Source: Christiangramia sp. (GTDB lineage: Bacteria; Bacteroidota; Bacteroidia; Flavobacteriales; Flavobacteriaceae). Taken from it: DNA of 57,824 nucleotides. Where the stretch lies: NCBI RefSeq assembly GCF_029937855.1, contig NZ_JAPYPC010000029.1:1-57824 (forward strand). The letters run 5' to 3'. The notes under the pieces are model-generated. The model made no database searches, was not told where the DNA came from, and saw only the letters and a list, made by a program, of their open reading frames with translations. The position numbers were made by a program, and so were the translations under genes. This document shows positions 8,886 to 18,080 of the stretch, piece after piece (positions within the stretch are counted from its first letter, which is position 1; every line of letters starts with the position of its first letter).

Positions 8886-9875
8886 TTAATAAACTTCATT
8901 CACAGAAGGTATTTGCTTTTCAAAACAATCCAGGTTATAGATAGTCGTTTCTGCAATATTGGTCAATGCGGTTTCGGTTAAAAAGGCCTGATGACTGGTT
9001 ATCAAAACATTGTTGAAGGTCATTAATCGGGCAATCACATCGTCTTGCAAAATATCATCGGAATGGTCTTCAAAGAACAATCCTTCTTCTTCCTCATACA
9101 CATCTATTCCGAAATACCCAATTTTTTTAGTTTTCAATCCTTCGATAACAGCTTTGGTATCGACCAATCCTCCACGACTTGTATTGATAAGCATTACGCC
9201 TTGCTTCATTAATGAAATATGTTTTGCATCAATCAAGTGTTTCGTTGAAGACGTTAGTGGTACGTGTAAGCTTATGATATCGGACTGCTTACAAATAGTT
9301 TCACAATTGGTATAGATTACATTGTAGAACTTGATTAAATTTTCATCCTCAATGACATCCTGAACAAGTATTTTACAACCAAAACCGTGTAGTATTTTGA
9401 CCAATACAGATCCAATTTTTCCAGTCCCGATAACGCCGACGGTTTTTCCATTGAGGTCGAAACCGGTAAGACCGTTCAATGAGAAATTCTGGTCACGTAC
9501 CCTGTTGTGTGCTTTAATCAATTTTCGGTTTAATGCAAGTATGAGCGCCATTGTATGCTCTGCAATGGCATAAGGTGAATAGGCTGGGACACGAGCCACT
9601 TTAATTCCTAGTTCTGATGCTTTTATTAAATCGACGTGATTGAACCCTGCCGAACGTAATGCGATACATTTTACGCCAAAAGCATTTAATTTTTCAAGGA
9701 TATGCGCCGAGGCATCATCGCCCGTAAATAGACTTACTGCTTTAGAACCCGTTGCGAGAATAGCCGTTTCTTCGGTCAAGCGACTTTCCAAAAATTTTAA
9801 TTGTTGAGCACCATTATTTGCCTTTACCAGATAAGGTTCTTCAAATTTATGGGTGCTAAATATTGTTGTTTTCAT
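8886..9875 (-). CDS. ldhA: D-lactate dehydrogenase (2-hydroxyacid dehydrogenase)
   Basis: A 329-residue NAD-dependent D-2-hydroxyacid dehydrogenase of normal length. The Rossmann motif GVIGTGKIG is at residues 147-155. Catalytic residues follow the family order: Arg234 (NTSRGGLVD), an acidic residue at about 261-264, His295 (SHQAFLT). The pattern RSAGFNHVDL and VYEEEEG(L)FFED fits fermentative D-lactate dehydrogenases. It would reoxidise NADH by reducing pyruvate and is grouped with glycolytic genes further upstream in the same series. Stop-to-start distance to the MgtC-like gene is one base. Confidence 0.9.
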   Translation of the reverse strand: MKTTIFSTHKFEEPYLVKANNGAQQLKFLESRLTEETAILATGSKAVSLFTGDDASAHILEKLNAFGVKCIALRSAGFNHVDLIKASELGIKVARVPAYSPYAIAEHTMALILALNRKLIKAHNRVRDQNFSLNGLTGFDLNGKTVGVIGTGKIGSVLVKILHGFGCKILVQDVIEDENLIKFYNVIYTNCETICKQSDIISLHVPLTSSTKHLIDAKHISLMKQGVMLINTSRGGLVDTKAVIEGLKTKKIGYFGIDVYEEEEGLFFEDHSDDILQDDVIARLMTFNNVLITSHQAFLTETALTNIAETTIYNLDCFEKQIPSVNEVY

Positions 9876-9876
9876 C

Positions 9877-11154
9877 TTACATTTTTTGAATTCCTAACTG
9901 TATTAAAATATATGCTATACCCACAACGACAACAGTTCCAAAAATTAGCATTACGAGTTTCCCCGTTTTTTTTGAGCCTTTGAAATAGGTAATCCCAAGT
10001 TTTACAATCATATTGCTTCTGGTTGCTGTTATAATGACATTGGTTACCAGTGCGAATTTTTCTTCCAAAGACCCAAATTTTGCCATACTAATTGTAATGG
10101 CATCTGTGTCTGCCAATCCTGCAATGAGTGCTGAATAGTATAACCCGCTTTCGCCAAAAAATCGATTTCCATAAAAAACAGCAAATAGAATAACCACATA
10201 GACACCTCCAAACCCTAAAGCGTTCCATATATTGAGGGGATTCCCCAGATTGATGTCTGTTTTTGGAACATCTGTATCCTTTTTGATAAATATGAGTGCA
10301 CTAATCAAACAAATGAGTGTAAATATGGTAAATGGAATAGCTAAATAAGAAAGTATGGCACTATTGAAAATATAGGCCAGAATTGCCAGTCTTGGAAACA
10401 GTATGGCAGAAGCTATGATGATGCCAGCTGCATATTTTTTTGAGAGCTCTGGCGATTCCTTACTTCGGGATGCATAAATCCACGCCACTGCGGTACTTGA
10501 AATCAATCCGCCTAAAATTGCTGTGAGCAGAATACCACGTTTAGAACCTACATATTTTACAAGAAAGTAGCCGATGAAATTCAGAAAAAAGACAATCACT
10601 ATAATTGCTCCTATCTCAAAAGGGTTAAGCAATCCTTCCGGCCCATAGTCTTGATCTGGTAAGAAAGGCAAAATAAGAAGCGCAATAATTGAAAACTTAA
10701 TAAAGGCAAAAAGCTCTTCTGAAGTAATATTCTTTATAAACGTATTAAAGGTAGTTTTTAACGATAACAAAGTAACAACTACAACTGCGGTAGCAACTGC
10801 TTCCTTATGCAAATGATTGGCAACCATAACACCCAAAATTAGCGTAGCGAACAATGCCATATTGGTGGTAATACCAGTCATAATGTACTTTTGCGCTATG
10901 GAAAGATGACTCAACGCCAAAAACAAGAGAAATGCTACCGCAATAATAATGACCAACCAAGGTGTGTAAGCTGTCGTAAGGTTGCCTAATATAAAACCGA
11001 TGATTGCGACAATTGGGAAGGTTCTTATGCCTGCAAAGCCTTGTTCTTCCTTCAATTTATCGTATTCACGTTCCAACCCAAGAATAAGGCCAATGCCCAG
11101 ACTGATGAGCAGTCCAAGGATGAAAGGGTTGATATTTTTAAAGGCCTCGGTCAT
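9877..11154 (-). CDS. MgtC/SapB-family membrane protein with DUF4010 half
   Basis: A 425-residue integral membrane protein. The N-terminal third carries the MgtC/SapB signature (LISLGIGLILGLEREYDKL, GIRTFPIVAIIGF) and the C-terminal two thirds match the DUF4010 architecture (LLTAILGGLISSTAVAW, GLADTDAITISMAKF). About 11-12 membrane segments. MgtC relatives affect Mg2+ and ATP homeostasis; the function of the long DUF4010 form is unknown. Confidence 0.85.
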   Translation of the reverse strand: MTEAFKNINPFILGLLISLGIGLILGLEREYDKLKEEQGFAGIRTFPIVAIIGFILGNLTTAYTPWLVIIIAVAFLLFLALSHLSIAQKYIMTGITTNMALFATLILGVMVANHLHKEAVATAVVVVTLLSLKTTFNTFIKNITSEELFAFIKFSIIALLILPFLPDQDYGPEGLLNPFEIGAIIVIVFFLNFIGYFLVKYVGSKRGILLTAILGGLISSTAVAWIYASRSKESPELSKKYAAGIIIASAILFPRLAILAYIFNSAILSYLAIPFTIFTLICLISALIFIKKDTDVPKTDINLGNPLNIWNALGFGGVYVVILFAVFYGNRFFGESGLYYSALIAGLADTDAITISMAKFGSLEEKFALVTNVIITATRSNMIVKLGITYFKGSKKTGKLVMLIFGTVVVVGIAYILIQLGIQKM

Positions 11155-11189
11155 AACTACTTTTTTATTGCTTGGTAGGATTAAAATCG

Positions 11190-13535
11190 CTAACTGTTTG
11201 ATACATTTCGTTCTATTTTTAAACTTTTACCGATGCACTTTTCTTGGATGATCTTTTTGCCACGTTTTGAAGCCGAGTCCATCTTTAAACTTAAATCTAA
11301 TTTATTTTCTTTAAGACCAACCTCCAAAGGGTAACCCTCAACAACTAAACGCGCCATTACGTAGCACAAGCTGGATTCCGCACCTTGATTTATATTAATA
11401 TTTTCTTTTTCAAGACCATCATAACAGGCACCATTAACAGGGTTGTACATAATTTGCTTGAGATGGTTATTGCCTAAAAACCAATTAAATGCGGTATGAA
11501 GCTGTTTGGAGTATTTCTTTTTATGGGTAACTTTACAGAATAGGTCCAATGAAAGAATGGTATAAGCCACCTCAATGGGTTGTTCGCCGTGAAAGGTACG
11601 TTTGTTTCTTTTGTGAAACCATCCGTCATTAGAAATGACTTTAATTTGCCCTTTCATAAAATATTGTGATAATAAAAAGTCAAAAGTAGTTTCGGCAACG
11701 TCCTTGTATTTTTTATTTTTTGTGATTAGCCAAGCATAAAAAAGCGCTTCTGGCAATATACTATTGGCATAGGTCAGGTAATCTTCAAACCATTCCCATT
11801 TTTTATCACTGGTAATATTAAAAATGCGCAAGAGCTCTTGGGCCAATGTATCTGCTAACTGATTATATTGGGTTTTAGGCTCATTTTCTTGATAATAATA
11901 AAGTCCTTTTAATATAAAGCCAATGGCTCGTGGGGATTTGAAATCCGCTACATTTCGTATGACGTTTTTAAAACAGTTTTCTGCTTTGGCTACTAAACTT
12001 TTTGGCAGGTTTTCTGTATCAGACAATACATAGCCAAGTGCCCAAATGGCCCTGCCATTGGAATCTTCCAGGTTCACTTCGGTATTCTGATTGGTAAATT
12101 GCTTTTCATAATCCACATAATTATAGAACAGTCCATCGTCCTGTTGGCAAAACACAATAAAGTCCATATAAATTTCAATGAGCCGCAGGACTTTGTCATT
12201 TCTTTTTTTCTTATAATACATAAGCATTGCTATAAGCGCCCTTGCATTATCATCAAGTGTATAACCAAAAGACGTATCCGGGACACTAAAATTTGAAAAT
12301 TGAAGCATCCCAAAGTCAGTAGTCATATCTTCAATATGGTCTGTTTTTATGGGTGGTAAACTAAAATCCAAAGAATTATTATGTTGCAAATAATCCTGAA
12401 AAATATCGGAATAGGAAATGGCTACATTTTCCCAACTAAAAGCACGCATTTTAAGAAAAGCATTTTTTCCCATTGATGTTGCTATTAGCGGTTGTTCCAA
12501 CAAATCGATAACAGCGTTACTAATTTCTATGGGATCTTCAAAATCATTCAATAAAATACCAGTACTGGAATCAAGGTATTCTTTAGAATGGGGAATAGGA
12601 GTTGATATAACAGGGTTTCCGCAACTCATGGCATAAGCAAAAGTGCCGCTAACGGCCTGGTTGGGATCTTTAGATGAGAATAAGTAAACATCGGACAAGG
12701 ATAGGTATTCCAACAATTTGGAAAGTTCCAAATATTCGTTTATAAAAATGACATGGTCTTTAATATCTAAATCATCGACTATTGTTAAAAGCGCATTTCT
12801 ATATGTTTCGCCTTCTCTCTTTATTATATCAGGATGTGTTTTGCCTAAAACCAGATAAACTGTGTTAGGGAATTTTTGGAGTATTTTTGGCAATGCACGA
12901 AGGGCTGTTTCTATATTTTTATTCTCACTTAATAAACCAAATGTGGAGAGCACATTTTTATTTTGAAAGCCATATCTATTTTTAAGCCGTTGTTTTTCTT
13001 TCCATAGTACAATATGGGTGCCATGGGGTATGACAGCTATTTTGTTAGTATCAATATGATAATCACTTTCTAGTATTTCTGCGGATTTATTGGTAAGAAC
13101 GATCAGTTTCTCGGAAAGATCACCCAACGCTTGCACTATTTTAGTTCTTTTTTCATCTGGATAGGGTAGCACGGTATGAAACACACAAGAAATAGGGATG
13201 TCTAACTTTAGCAGAAAAGCCACTAAATGGCCACCGTAGTCACCTCCAAACAGCCCAAACTCGTGTTGTATACAAACCATTCCAATATCGTCCCTTTCAT
13301 TTAACTTATTAGCTACTTTGAAAAAGGAACTTAACTCTTGGGCATCTATTTTATATTTAACTTCCTCTGGATAATCATTAGCGTCGCAGCACTCATTTTC
13401 CAGAGCACAAACCTCGATCTCTATGGTTGAGCCAAAGCATCTTTTCAAAGCCCGTATCAAATCTTGTGAAAAAGTAGCAATACCGCACTCGCGTGGAGGA
13501 TATGAGCATACGAATAAAATTTTATGATTTTTCAT
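11190..13535 (-). CDS. GT4 glycosyltransferase with C-terminal glycosidase-like toroid
   Basis: A 781-residue two-domain protein. Residues 1 to about 375 form a GT-B glycosyltransferase (KILFVCSYPPRECGIATFSQ; donor-binding region STFGLLSENKNIETALRALP and the EX7E-like segment around FSSKDPNQAVSGTFAYAMSCG). Residues about 385-770 are a helical region with repeated Trp/Asn-rich motifs (LDDNARALIAMLMYYKK, LEDSNGRAIWALGYVL, HGEQPIEVAYTILSLDL) typical of alpha/alpha toroid glycosidase folds. The gene overlaps the start of... its upstream GH130 neighbour's stop by 4 bases, so both enzymes likely act on the same mannose-containing glycan. Substrate unproven. Confidence 0.85.
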   Translation of the reverse strand: MKNHKILFVCSYPPRECGIATFSQDLIRALKRCFGSTIEIEVCALENECCDANDYPEEVKYKIDAQELSSFFKVANKLNERDDIGMVCIQHEFGLFGGDYGGHLVAFLLKLDIPISCVFHTVLPYPDEKRTKIVQALGDLSEKLIVLTNKSAEILESDYHIDTNKIAVIPHGTHIVLWKEKQRLKNRYGFQNKNVLSTFGLLSENKNIETALRALPKILQKFPNTVYLVLGKTHPDIIKREGETYRNALLTIVDDLDIKDHVIFINEYLELSKLLEYLSLSDVYLFSSKDPNQAVSGTFAYAMSCGNPVISTPIPHSKEYLDSSTGILLNDFEDPIEISNAVIDLLEQPLIATSMGKNAFLKMRAFSWENVAISYSDIFQDYLQHNNSLDFSLPPIKTDHIEDMTTDFGMLQFSNFSVPDTSFGYTLDDNARALIAMLMYYKKKRNDKVLRLIEIYMDFIVFCQQDDGLFYNYVDYEKQFTNQNTEVNLEDSNGRAIWALGYVLSDTENLPKSLVAKAENCFKNVIRNVADFKSPRAIGFILKGLYYYQENEPKTQYNQLADTLAQELLRIFNITSDKKWEWFEDYLTYANSILPEALFYAWLITKNKKYKDVAETTFDFLLSQYFMKGQIKVISNDGWFHKRNKRTFHGEQPIEVAYTILSLDLFCKVTHKKKYSKQLHTAFNWFLGNNHLKQIMYNPVNGACYDGLEKENININQGAESSLCYVMARLVVEGYPLEVGLKENKLDLSLKMDSASKRGKKIIQEKCIGKSLKIERNVSNS

Positions 13536-14602
13536 GATATAGCTGTTTTTTTTAATTCATTCAATACTAGTTGTAGGCTTACTTTAGCTACCGCCGTATG
13601 TTTGTCGGCCGCTCCATAATATATATGAAGGTCGTCCCCGAACAATGCGGTCCCGGTAGGAAATACCACATGATCTACAACACCAAGCAGTTCCCATTCT
13701 TCGGTAGGGGAAAATAAGGGATAGGGCAATCGTCCAATTACTTTTATAGGGTCTTCAATATCCAGTAACGCAGCGGCGGCGTGATAGGTCTTTCCAATGT
13801 GGGTTTCACAAACTCCGTGGTAAATCATCAGCCAACCATCCTTTGTTTCTATGGGAGGGCATCCGGCACCGAGATAATTCACTTCAAAATCGTAGAACGG
13901 ATCCATAAGAATATGATCGTGAAGGTTCTTTATATGATTTTCCCAAAATTCTTTGGTAAGGTTTTCCCACTTTTCAAACTGTACTATTTGTATTCCTGGC
14001 CATATACGGTGGAGCATTACAAATTTACCGTTGATTTTTTTGGGGAACAGGACAATGTCCTTATCCCTCAGATACCTATGTTTTTCATCTGCCAATCCAA
14101 TTTGTGCAAACAAGTTGTAGTAATAATAATACTTTGGATTCAATCTTTCCTGATTACAATGCTCCAAATGGTATTTATATTCTTTGTAGGTAATGAATGG
14201 TGTGATTATCCCCTTTTTCTCAAAATGTTTCAGGTCTTTTGAAGTTGCCAAAGCACCCATGGCATTGAACCCGTCATAAGCTGTATAAGTTAAATAATAG
14301 ATATCTTCAATTTTAACAATACGAGCATCTTCCACACCATGTTTTTCATAATCAAAATCACGAGTTATTAACGGGCTTGATTTCCTTTCTATGAGATCTA
14401 AATGCTCATTGGTTTTGGCATATCCAATGGTAGAGTAATTGCCATCTTCCACCGCACGGTAAAAGATATGCACCTCTTCACCTTCTTGAAATATTCCAGG
14501 GTTTAAAACCCCATTGCTCTCAAATTTCAATTTAGTGGGACTGAGCAGTATCCCTTTTTTCTCTATGGGTATTCTGGTATTAATTTGATGTGTATGTTCC
14601 AT
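13532..14602 (-). CDS. GH130 family beta-mannoside phosphorylase
   Basis: A 356-residue five-bladed beta-propeller enzyme of GH130. Family features include the N-terminal GVLNPGIFQEGEEVHIFYRA, the GVEDARI motif around residue 90 carrying the conserved acidic residue, and MIYHGVCE near residue 260. GH130 enzymes phosphorolyse beta-mannosides to mannose 1-phosphate, or in some lineages build beta-mannan from it. Overlap by 4 bases with the glycosyltransferase gene and proximity to a phosphomannose-isomerase-type cupin point to a mannose polymer or mannoside cycle feeding glycolysis. Confidence 0.88.
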   Translation of the reverse strand: MEHTHQINTRIPIEKKGILLSPTKLKFESNGVLNPGIFQEGEEVHIFYRAVEDGNYSTIGYAKTNEHLDLIERKSSPLITRDFDYEKHGVEDARIVKIEDIYYLTYTAYDGFNAMGALATSKDLKHFEKKGIITPFITYKEYKYHLEHCNQERLNPKYYYYYNLFAQIGLADEKHRYLRDKDIVLFPKKINGKFVMLHRIWPGIQIVQFEKWENLTKEFWENHIKNLHDHILMDPFYDFEVNYLGAGCPPIETKDGWLMIYHGVCETHIGKTYHAAAALLDIEDPIKVIGRLPYPLFSPTEEWELLGVVDHVVFPTGTALFGDDLHIYYGAADKHTAVAKVSLQLVLNELKKTAIS

Positions 14603-14612
14603 ATTGTAATAT

Positions 14613-14963
14613 TTATTTGGGGTCTTCCCTGTTGTATTTGTCCTTTAGCCTGACAATATCGTTTTCATCAAAATTTCCAAAAGCAATTTCAAGTACACTT
14701 ACAGAAGAATCAGATGTTTTTATTTGATGTACGGTTTCCTTCGGGATAAAAAATTCGTCCCCTTTATGGCCAACTTTGGTATTGTCGCCAATTACGAAAG
14801 TTCCCGTTCCATCTATTACTCTCCAGAATTCTTCCCTGTTATGGTGAAACTGTAGACTTAGCTCTTCGTTTGGATTAACCGTAAGTATTTTTACGGTGCT
14901 AATCTCGTTATGGGTAAAGCGTTCAAAGTTTCCCCAAGGTCTTTCCTCTATGTATGTTTTCAT
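14613..14963 (-). CDS. Mannose-6-phosphate isomerase-type cupin
   Basis: A 116-residue single-domain cupin matching the C-terminal isomerase half of type II phosphomannose isomerase/GDP-mannose pyrophosphorylase (RPWGNFERF at the start, LSLQFHHNREEFWRVIDG metal-binding stretch with His/His/Glu, then FIPKETVHQI). It would interconvert mannose 6-phosphate and fructose 6-phosphate, linking GH130 mannose release to phosphofructokinase in the next gene upstream. The gaps on either side are 10 and 11 bases. Confidence 0.85.
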   Translation of the reverse strand: MKTYIEERPWGNFERFTHNEISTVKILTVNPNEELSLQFHHNREEFWRVIDGTGTFVIGDNTKVGHKGDEFFIPKETVHQIKTSDSSVSVLEIAFGNFDENDIVRLKDKYNREDPK

Positions 14964-14974
14964 TTTTCTCGTTT

Positions 14975-15946
14975 TTATTTTCCAAATAGTTCTAAGAGTT
15001 CGTGCAATTCTTTATTGACCTGATGTTGTTTGACCACTTCATTAAAAGGGGTTAAGTGCAATTGATTGTTTAAAATCCCGACCATTACATTCTTTTTACT
15101 TTGTAAAAGTGATTTTACGGCTTCCACCCCAAGCCTAATACCCAACATCCTATCTAAAGCAGAAGGATTTCCACCACGCTGTACGTGCCCAAGTTTTGTA
15201 ATTCGTAAATCGACATTGGGGTTGACTTCCTTTATTTTTGAAGAAACAAGTTCGGCACCTATTTCATCGCCTTCTGAAACCACGACAAGAAAAGCATCTT
15301 CGCTATCGTAATTTTTAACCTTATCCAATAGATAAATAAAGTCCTTTCCACTCTCGGGAATTAAAATGGCATCTGCTCCTGTGGTAAGTCCTGAATGAAT
15401 GGCGATGTAGCCAGAATCCCTGCCCATTACTTCCACAATGAATACCCGATTGTGAGATTCCGCAGTGTCCTTTATTTTATCAATATTCTCAATGGCTGTA
15501 TTTACTGCGGAATCAAAACCAAGGGTATAATCTGTTCCTGAAATATCATTATCTATAGTACCAGGAATGCCGATAAACGGAATGTCGCATATTTCTGAAA
15601 AAGTAAGTAGTCCTTTAAATGTGCCATCGCCACCAATGGCAATCAGGGCATCTATGTTATTTTCCTGTAGGTGTTTCAAGGCCAATTTCCTGCCTTCTAT
15701 AGTTAGAAATCTCTTACTTCTGGCAGTCTTAAGTAATGTTCCGCCCCTATGCACCATTTTTTTTAAGTCACTGCTCTTAAGAGGTGAAAAATCACCATTA
15801 ATCATTCCCTCGTAACCTTTTAGAATCCCGGTAATTTTAATCCCATTTATCTCTGCCACTTTAGCAATTCCATATAAGGCCGCGTTCATTCCCGGCGAAT
15901 CACCCCCAGAAGTAAACAACCCGATATTTTTAATTTTCTTATTCAT
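14975..15946 (-). CDS. pfkA: ATP-dependent 6-phosphofructokinase
   Basis: A 323-residue phosphofructokinase of normal bacterial length. Motifs: TSGGDSPGMNAA (13-24), nucleotide-binding GGDGTF (105-110), catalytic PGTIDND (128-134), EVMGRDSGYIA. It makes fructose 1,6-bisphosphate for the aldolase encoded just upstream. With the GAPDH two genes up, this forms a consecutive three-step glycolytic block inside a mobile region. Confidence 0.95.
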   Translation of the reverse strand: MNKKIKNIGLFTSGGDSPGMNAALYGIAKVAEINGIKITGILKGYEGMINGDFSPLKSSDLKKMVHRGGTLLKTARSKRFLTIEGRKLALKHLQENNIDALIAIGGDGTFKGLLTFSEICDIPFIGIPGTIDNDISGTDYTLGFDSAVNTAIENIDKIKDTAESHNRVFIVEVMGRDSGYIAIHSGLTTGADAILIPESGKDFIYLLDKVKNYDSEDAFLVVVSEGDEIGAELVSSKIKEVNPNVDLRITKLGHVQRGGNPSALDRMLGIRLGVEAVKSLLQSKKNVMVGILNNQLHLTPFNEVVKQHQVNKELHELLELFGK

Positions 15947-15973
15947 GGTTTTTATATCATTTTTAAAAAGAGT

Positions 15974-17035
15974 TTAAGCTACCGATATGCTTTTTTCCAA
16001 ATAAACTTGTTGCACGGTTTGCAATAACTCAATCCCCTTATTGAAAGGTTTTTGAAATGCCTTTCTTCCCATTATCAAACCAGAACCACCAGCTCTTTTA
16101 TTGATGACGGCAGTTGTTATCGCCTCAACTAAATCAGATTCACCTTTGGACCCACCTCCTGAATTAATCAGTCCTATTTTGCCCATATAGCAGTTTGCTA
16201 CTTGCAATCGACATAAGTCAATAGGGTGGTCGGTTGTGAGGGTTTTATACATTTTATCATCATATTTTCCAAATCCTATCTCTTTGAAACCAAAATTATT
16301 GGTGGGTAATTTTTGTTTGATGATGTCTGCTTGAATAGTAACACCCAAATGGTTTGCCTGCCCGGTTAAATCGGCAGCTGCGTGATAATCTTCCTTGTTG
16401 GTTTTAAATGCCTCGTTCCGTGTATAGCACCATAAGATGGTGGCCATTCCCAAATTGTGGGCTTCTTCAAAAGCTTCAGCAATTTCTTTAAACTGTCTGT
16501 TACTCTCCGCTGAACCAAAATAAATGGTAGCGCCAATAGCAACCGCTCCCATATCCCAGGCCGATTTTACCTTACCAAAAAGTGTTTGGTCATATTTATT
16601 TGGATAGGTGAGCAACTCATTGTGATTAATTTTTACGATAAAAGGGATTTTATGGGCATATTTTCGGGCGTTCAAACCCAAAACCCCAAACGTGGATGCC
16701 ACACCATTACAACCAGCTTCAATAGCAAGTTTTATAATATTTTCCGGGTCAAAATAATCCGGGTTTTTATAGAATGAAAATGCTGCGCTATGCTCAATAC
16801 CCTGGTCCACAGGAAGGATACTTAAATAACCACTTCCTACCAGGTTGCCGTGATTGTATAATTGGGAAAGGCTACGAAGAACCTGTGGATTACGATTACT
16901 TTTCAAAAATACATTATCGATAAAGTTTTTGCCAGGTAGCTGTAATTCATCTTTCGTAATTTTTTTACTAACGTACTCAAGGTAAAAGGAAGCTTTATCC
17001 CCTAAATGATCTACTATGTTTTTATATGTGTCCAT
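15974..17035 (-). CDS. fbaB: Class I fructose-bisphosphate aldolase (DhnA type)
   Basis: A 353-residue Schiff-base aldolase of the DhnA/FbaB group, common in archaea. Seen: PVDQGIEH (75-82), substrate strand [10 protein letters not shown] (130-139), and the likely Schiff-base Lys240 in QADIIKQK, followed by a phosphate-binding SGGGSKGE. It cleaves fructose 1,6-bisphosphate to triose phosphates. It sits between pfkA and an archaeal-type GAPDH with short gaps (27 and 12 bases). Confidence 0.93.
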   Translation of the reverse strand: MDTYKNIVDHLGDKASFYLEYVSKKITKDELQLPGKNFIDNVFLKSNRNPQVLRSLSQLYNHGNLVGSGYLSILPVDQGIEHSAAFSFYKNPDYFDPENIIKLAIEAGCNGVASTFGVLGLNARKYAHKIPFIVKINHNELLTYPNKYDQTLFGKVKSAWDMGAVAIGATIYFGSAESNRQFKEIAEAFEEAHNLGMATILWCYTRNEAFKTNKEDYHAAADLTGQANHLGVTIQADIIKQKLPTNNFGFKEIGFGKYDDKMYKTLTTDHPIDLCRLQVANCYMGKIGLINSGGGSKGESDLVEAITTAVINKRAGGSGLIMGRKAFQKPFNKGIELLQTVQQVYLEKSISVA

Positions 17036-17047
17036 AACGCTTATTTT

Positions 17048-18061
17048 TTAATTAATTCCCAAGGTTTTATTTGTTCTGGTAATGGATTTTGCCCCATCCA
17101 TTTCAATTCCGGTAAGTGCCCTAATGGCATCTATGGTCTCTGGTATAACAATGGCTTGGTTATCGACTACATAAGCGTAAAAAAGTTCGTCTCCCTGTAC
17201 TTTCAGCATATCTTCCCAAAGAGCCACTTCGTACATATCGCCCCACGGCCTTCCCATATCCAAGAACATTTCCTTAATGGTATTGTTAGAAACCAGACCC
17301 TGGTCATATTGAATTAATTTAATACGGCTCGACGTCTTGAAGGCTTTTAGCACTTCTTCTTTATTCGCTTTTTTCTTTAATTTCACATTCCAATAATGCA
17401 TATGGCTTAAGGTTTCGGGTACCTTTACCGCTGCGGTGATGACATCCAATTCTGGATCTACACTTTTAGCATCTGGACCTTGATGGCTTGGGATATCTTT
17501 TTCGGGAACCATTGTATTCATAATACCACCTAAATGACTTTCCCAGGGATCTGTAGCTCTTCTTAAGAGGGTTCCTCTGGCATAATCCAATAAATCGGCT
17601 CTTTTTAAAGCGGTCAAGGTTCTTAAAATAGACGTAGTATTACAGGAAACCACTCTTGTCGCATTCAAGTTTAAAGCCGATTTGTAATTATTTTCAGCAC
17701 TAAAGGAATGACCTGTAGTTTCGTGTTTTTCACCTCCTTGTACAATAAATTTGATGTTTTGCTCCTTGTAGATAGCTACATTTTGAGCGGCAATCTTTTT
17801 GGGTGTACAATCAACAACCAGGTCTGATTTCTTTAAAAGCTCCTGTAAATTTCCTTTTACTGAAATTCCTTCGGATTTCATTTTACCTTCAGCTTCCTGG
17901 GTAGCTGCATAAATATCGTATTCCTTTCTTACGGCATTTTGAATTCGCCAGTCGGTAATGATATCGCATACTCCCGAAAGCTTCATATCTTCTTGTAGGT
18001 TGATGGCATCTGCCACCCTTTTTCCAATGACTCCGTAACCTATAACTGCTACATTTTTCAT
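17048..18061 (-). CDS. Type II (archaeal-type) glyceraldehyde-3-phosphate dehydrogenase
   Basis: A 337-residue phosphorylating GAPDH of the archaeal type II family rather than the usual bacterial GapA. The Rossmann motif VIGYGVIGKR lies at 6-15 and the active-site Cys140 is in VVSCNTTSI, which matches the archaeal SCNTTGL pattern and not the bacterial SCTTN. HLGGIMNTMVP and WDM-type C-terminal motifs also fit. This family often uses NADP(H) as well as NAD(H). Its presence in a bacterium together with class I aldolase suggests a transferred alternative glycolysis set. Confidence 0.9.
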   Translation of the reverse strand: MKNVAVIGYGVIGKRVADAINLQEDMKLSGVCDIITDWRIQNAVRKEYDIYAATQEAEGKMKSEGISVKGNLQELLKKSDLVVDCTPKKIAAQNVAIYKEQNIKFIVQGGEKHETTGHSFSAENNYKSALNLNATRVVSCNTTSILRTLTALKRADLLDYARGTLLRRATDPWESHLGGIMNTMVPEKDIPSHQGPDAKSVDPELDVITAAVKVPETLSHMHYWNVKLKKKANKEEVLKAFKTSSRIKLIQYDQGLVSNNTIKEMFLDMGRPWGDMYEVALWEDMLKVQGDELFYAYVVDNQAIVIPETIDAIRALTGIEMDGAKSITRTNKTLGIN

Positions 18062-18080
18062 ATAAATTGTTTTTAATTAA

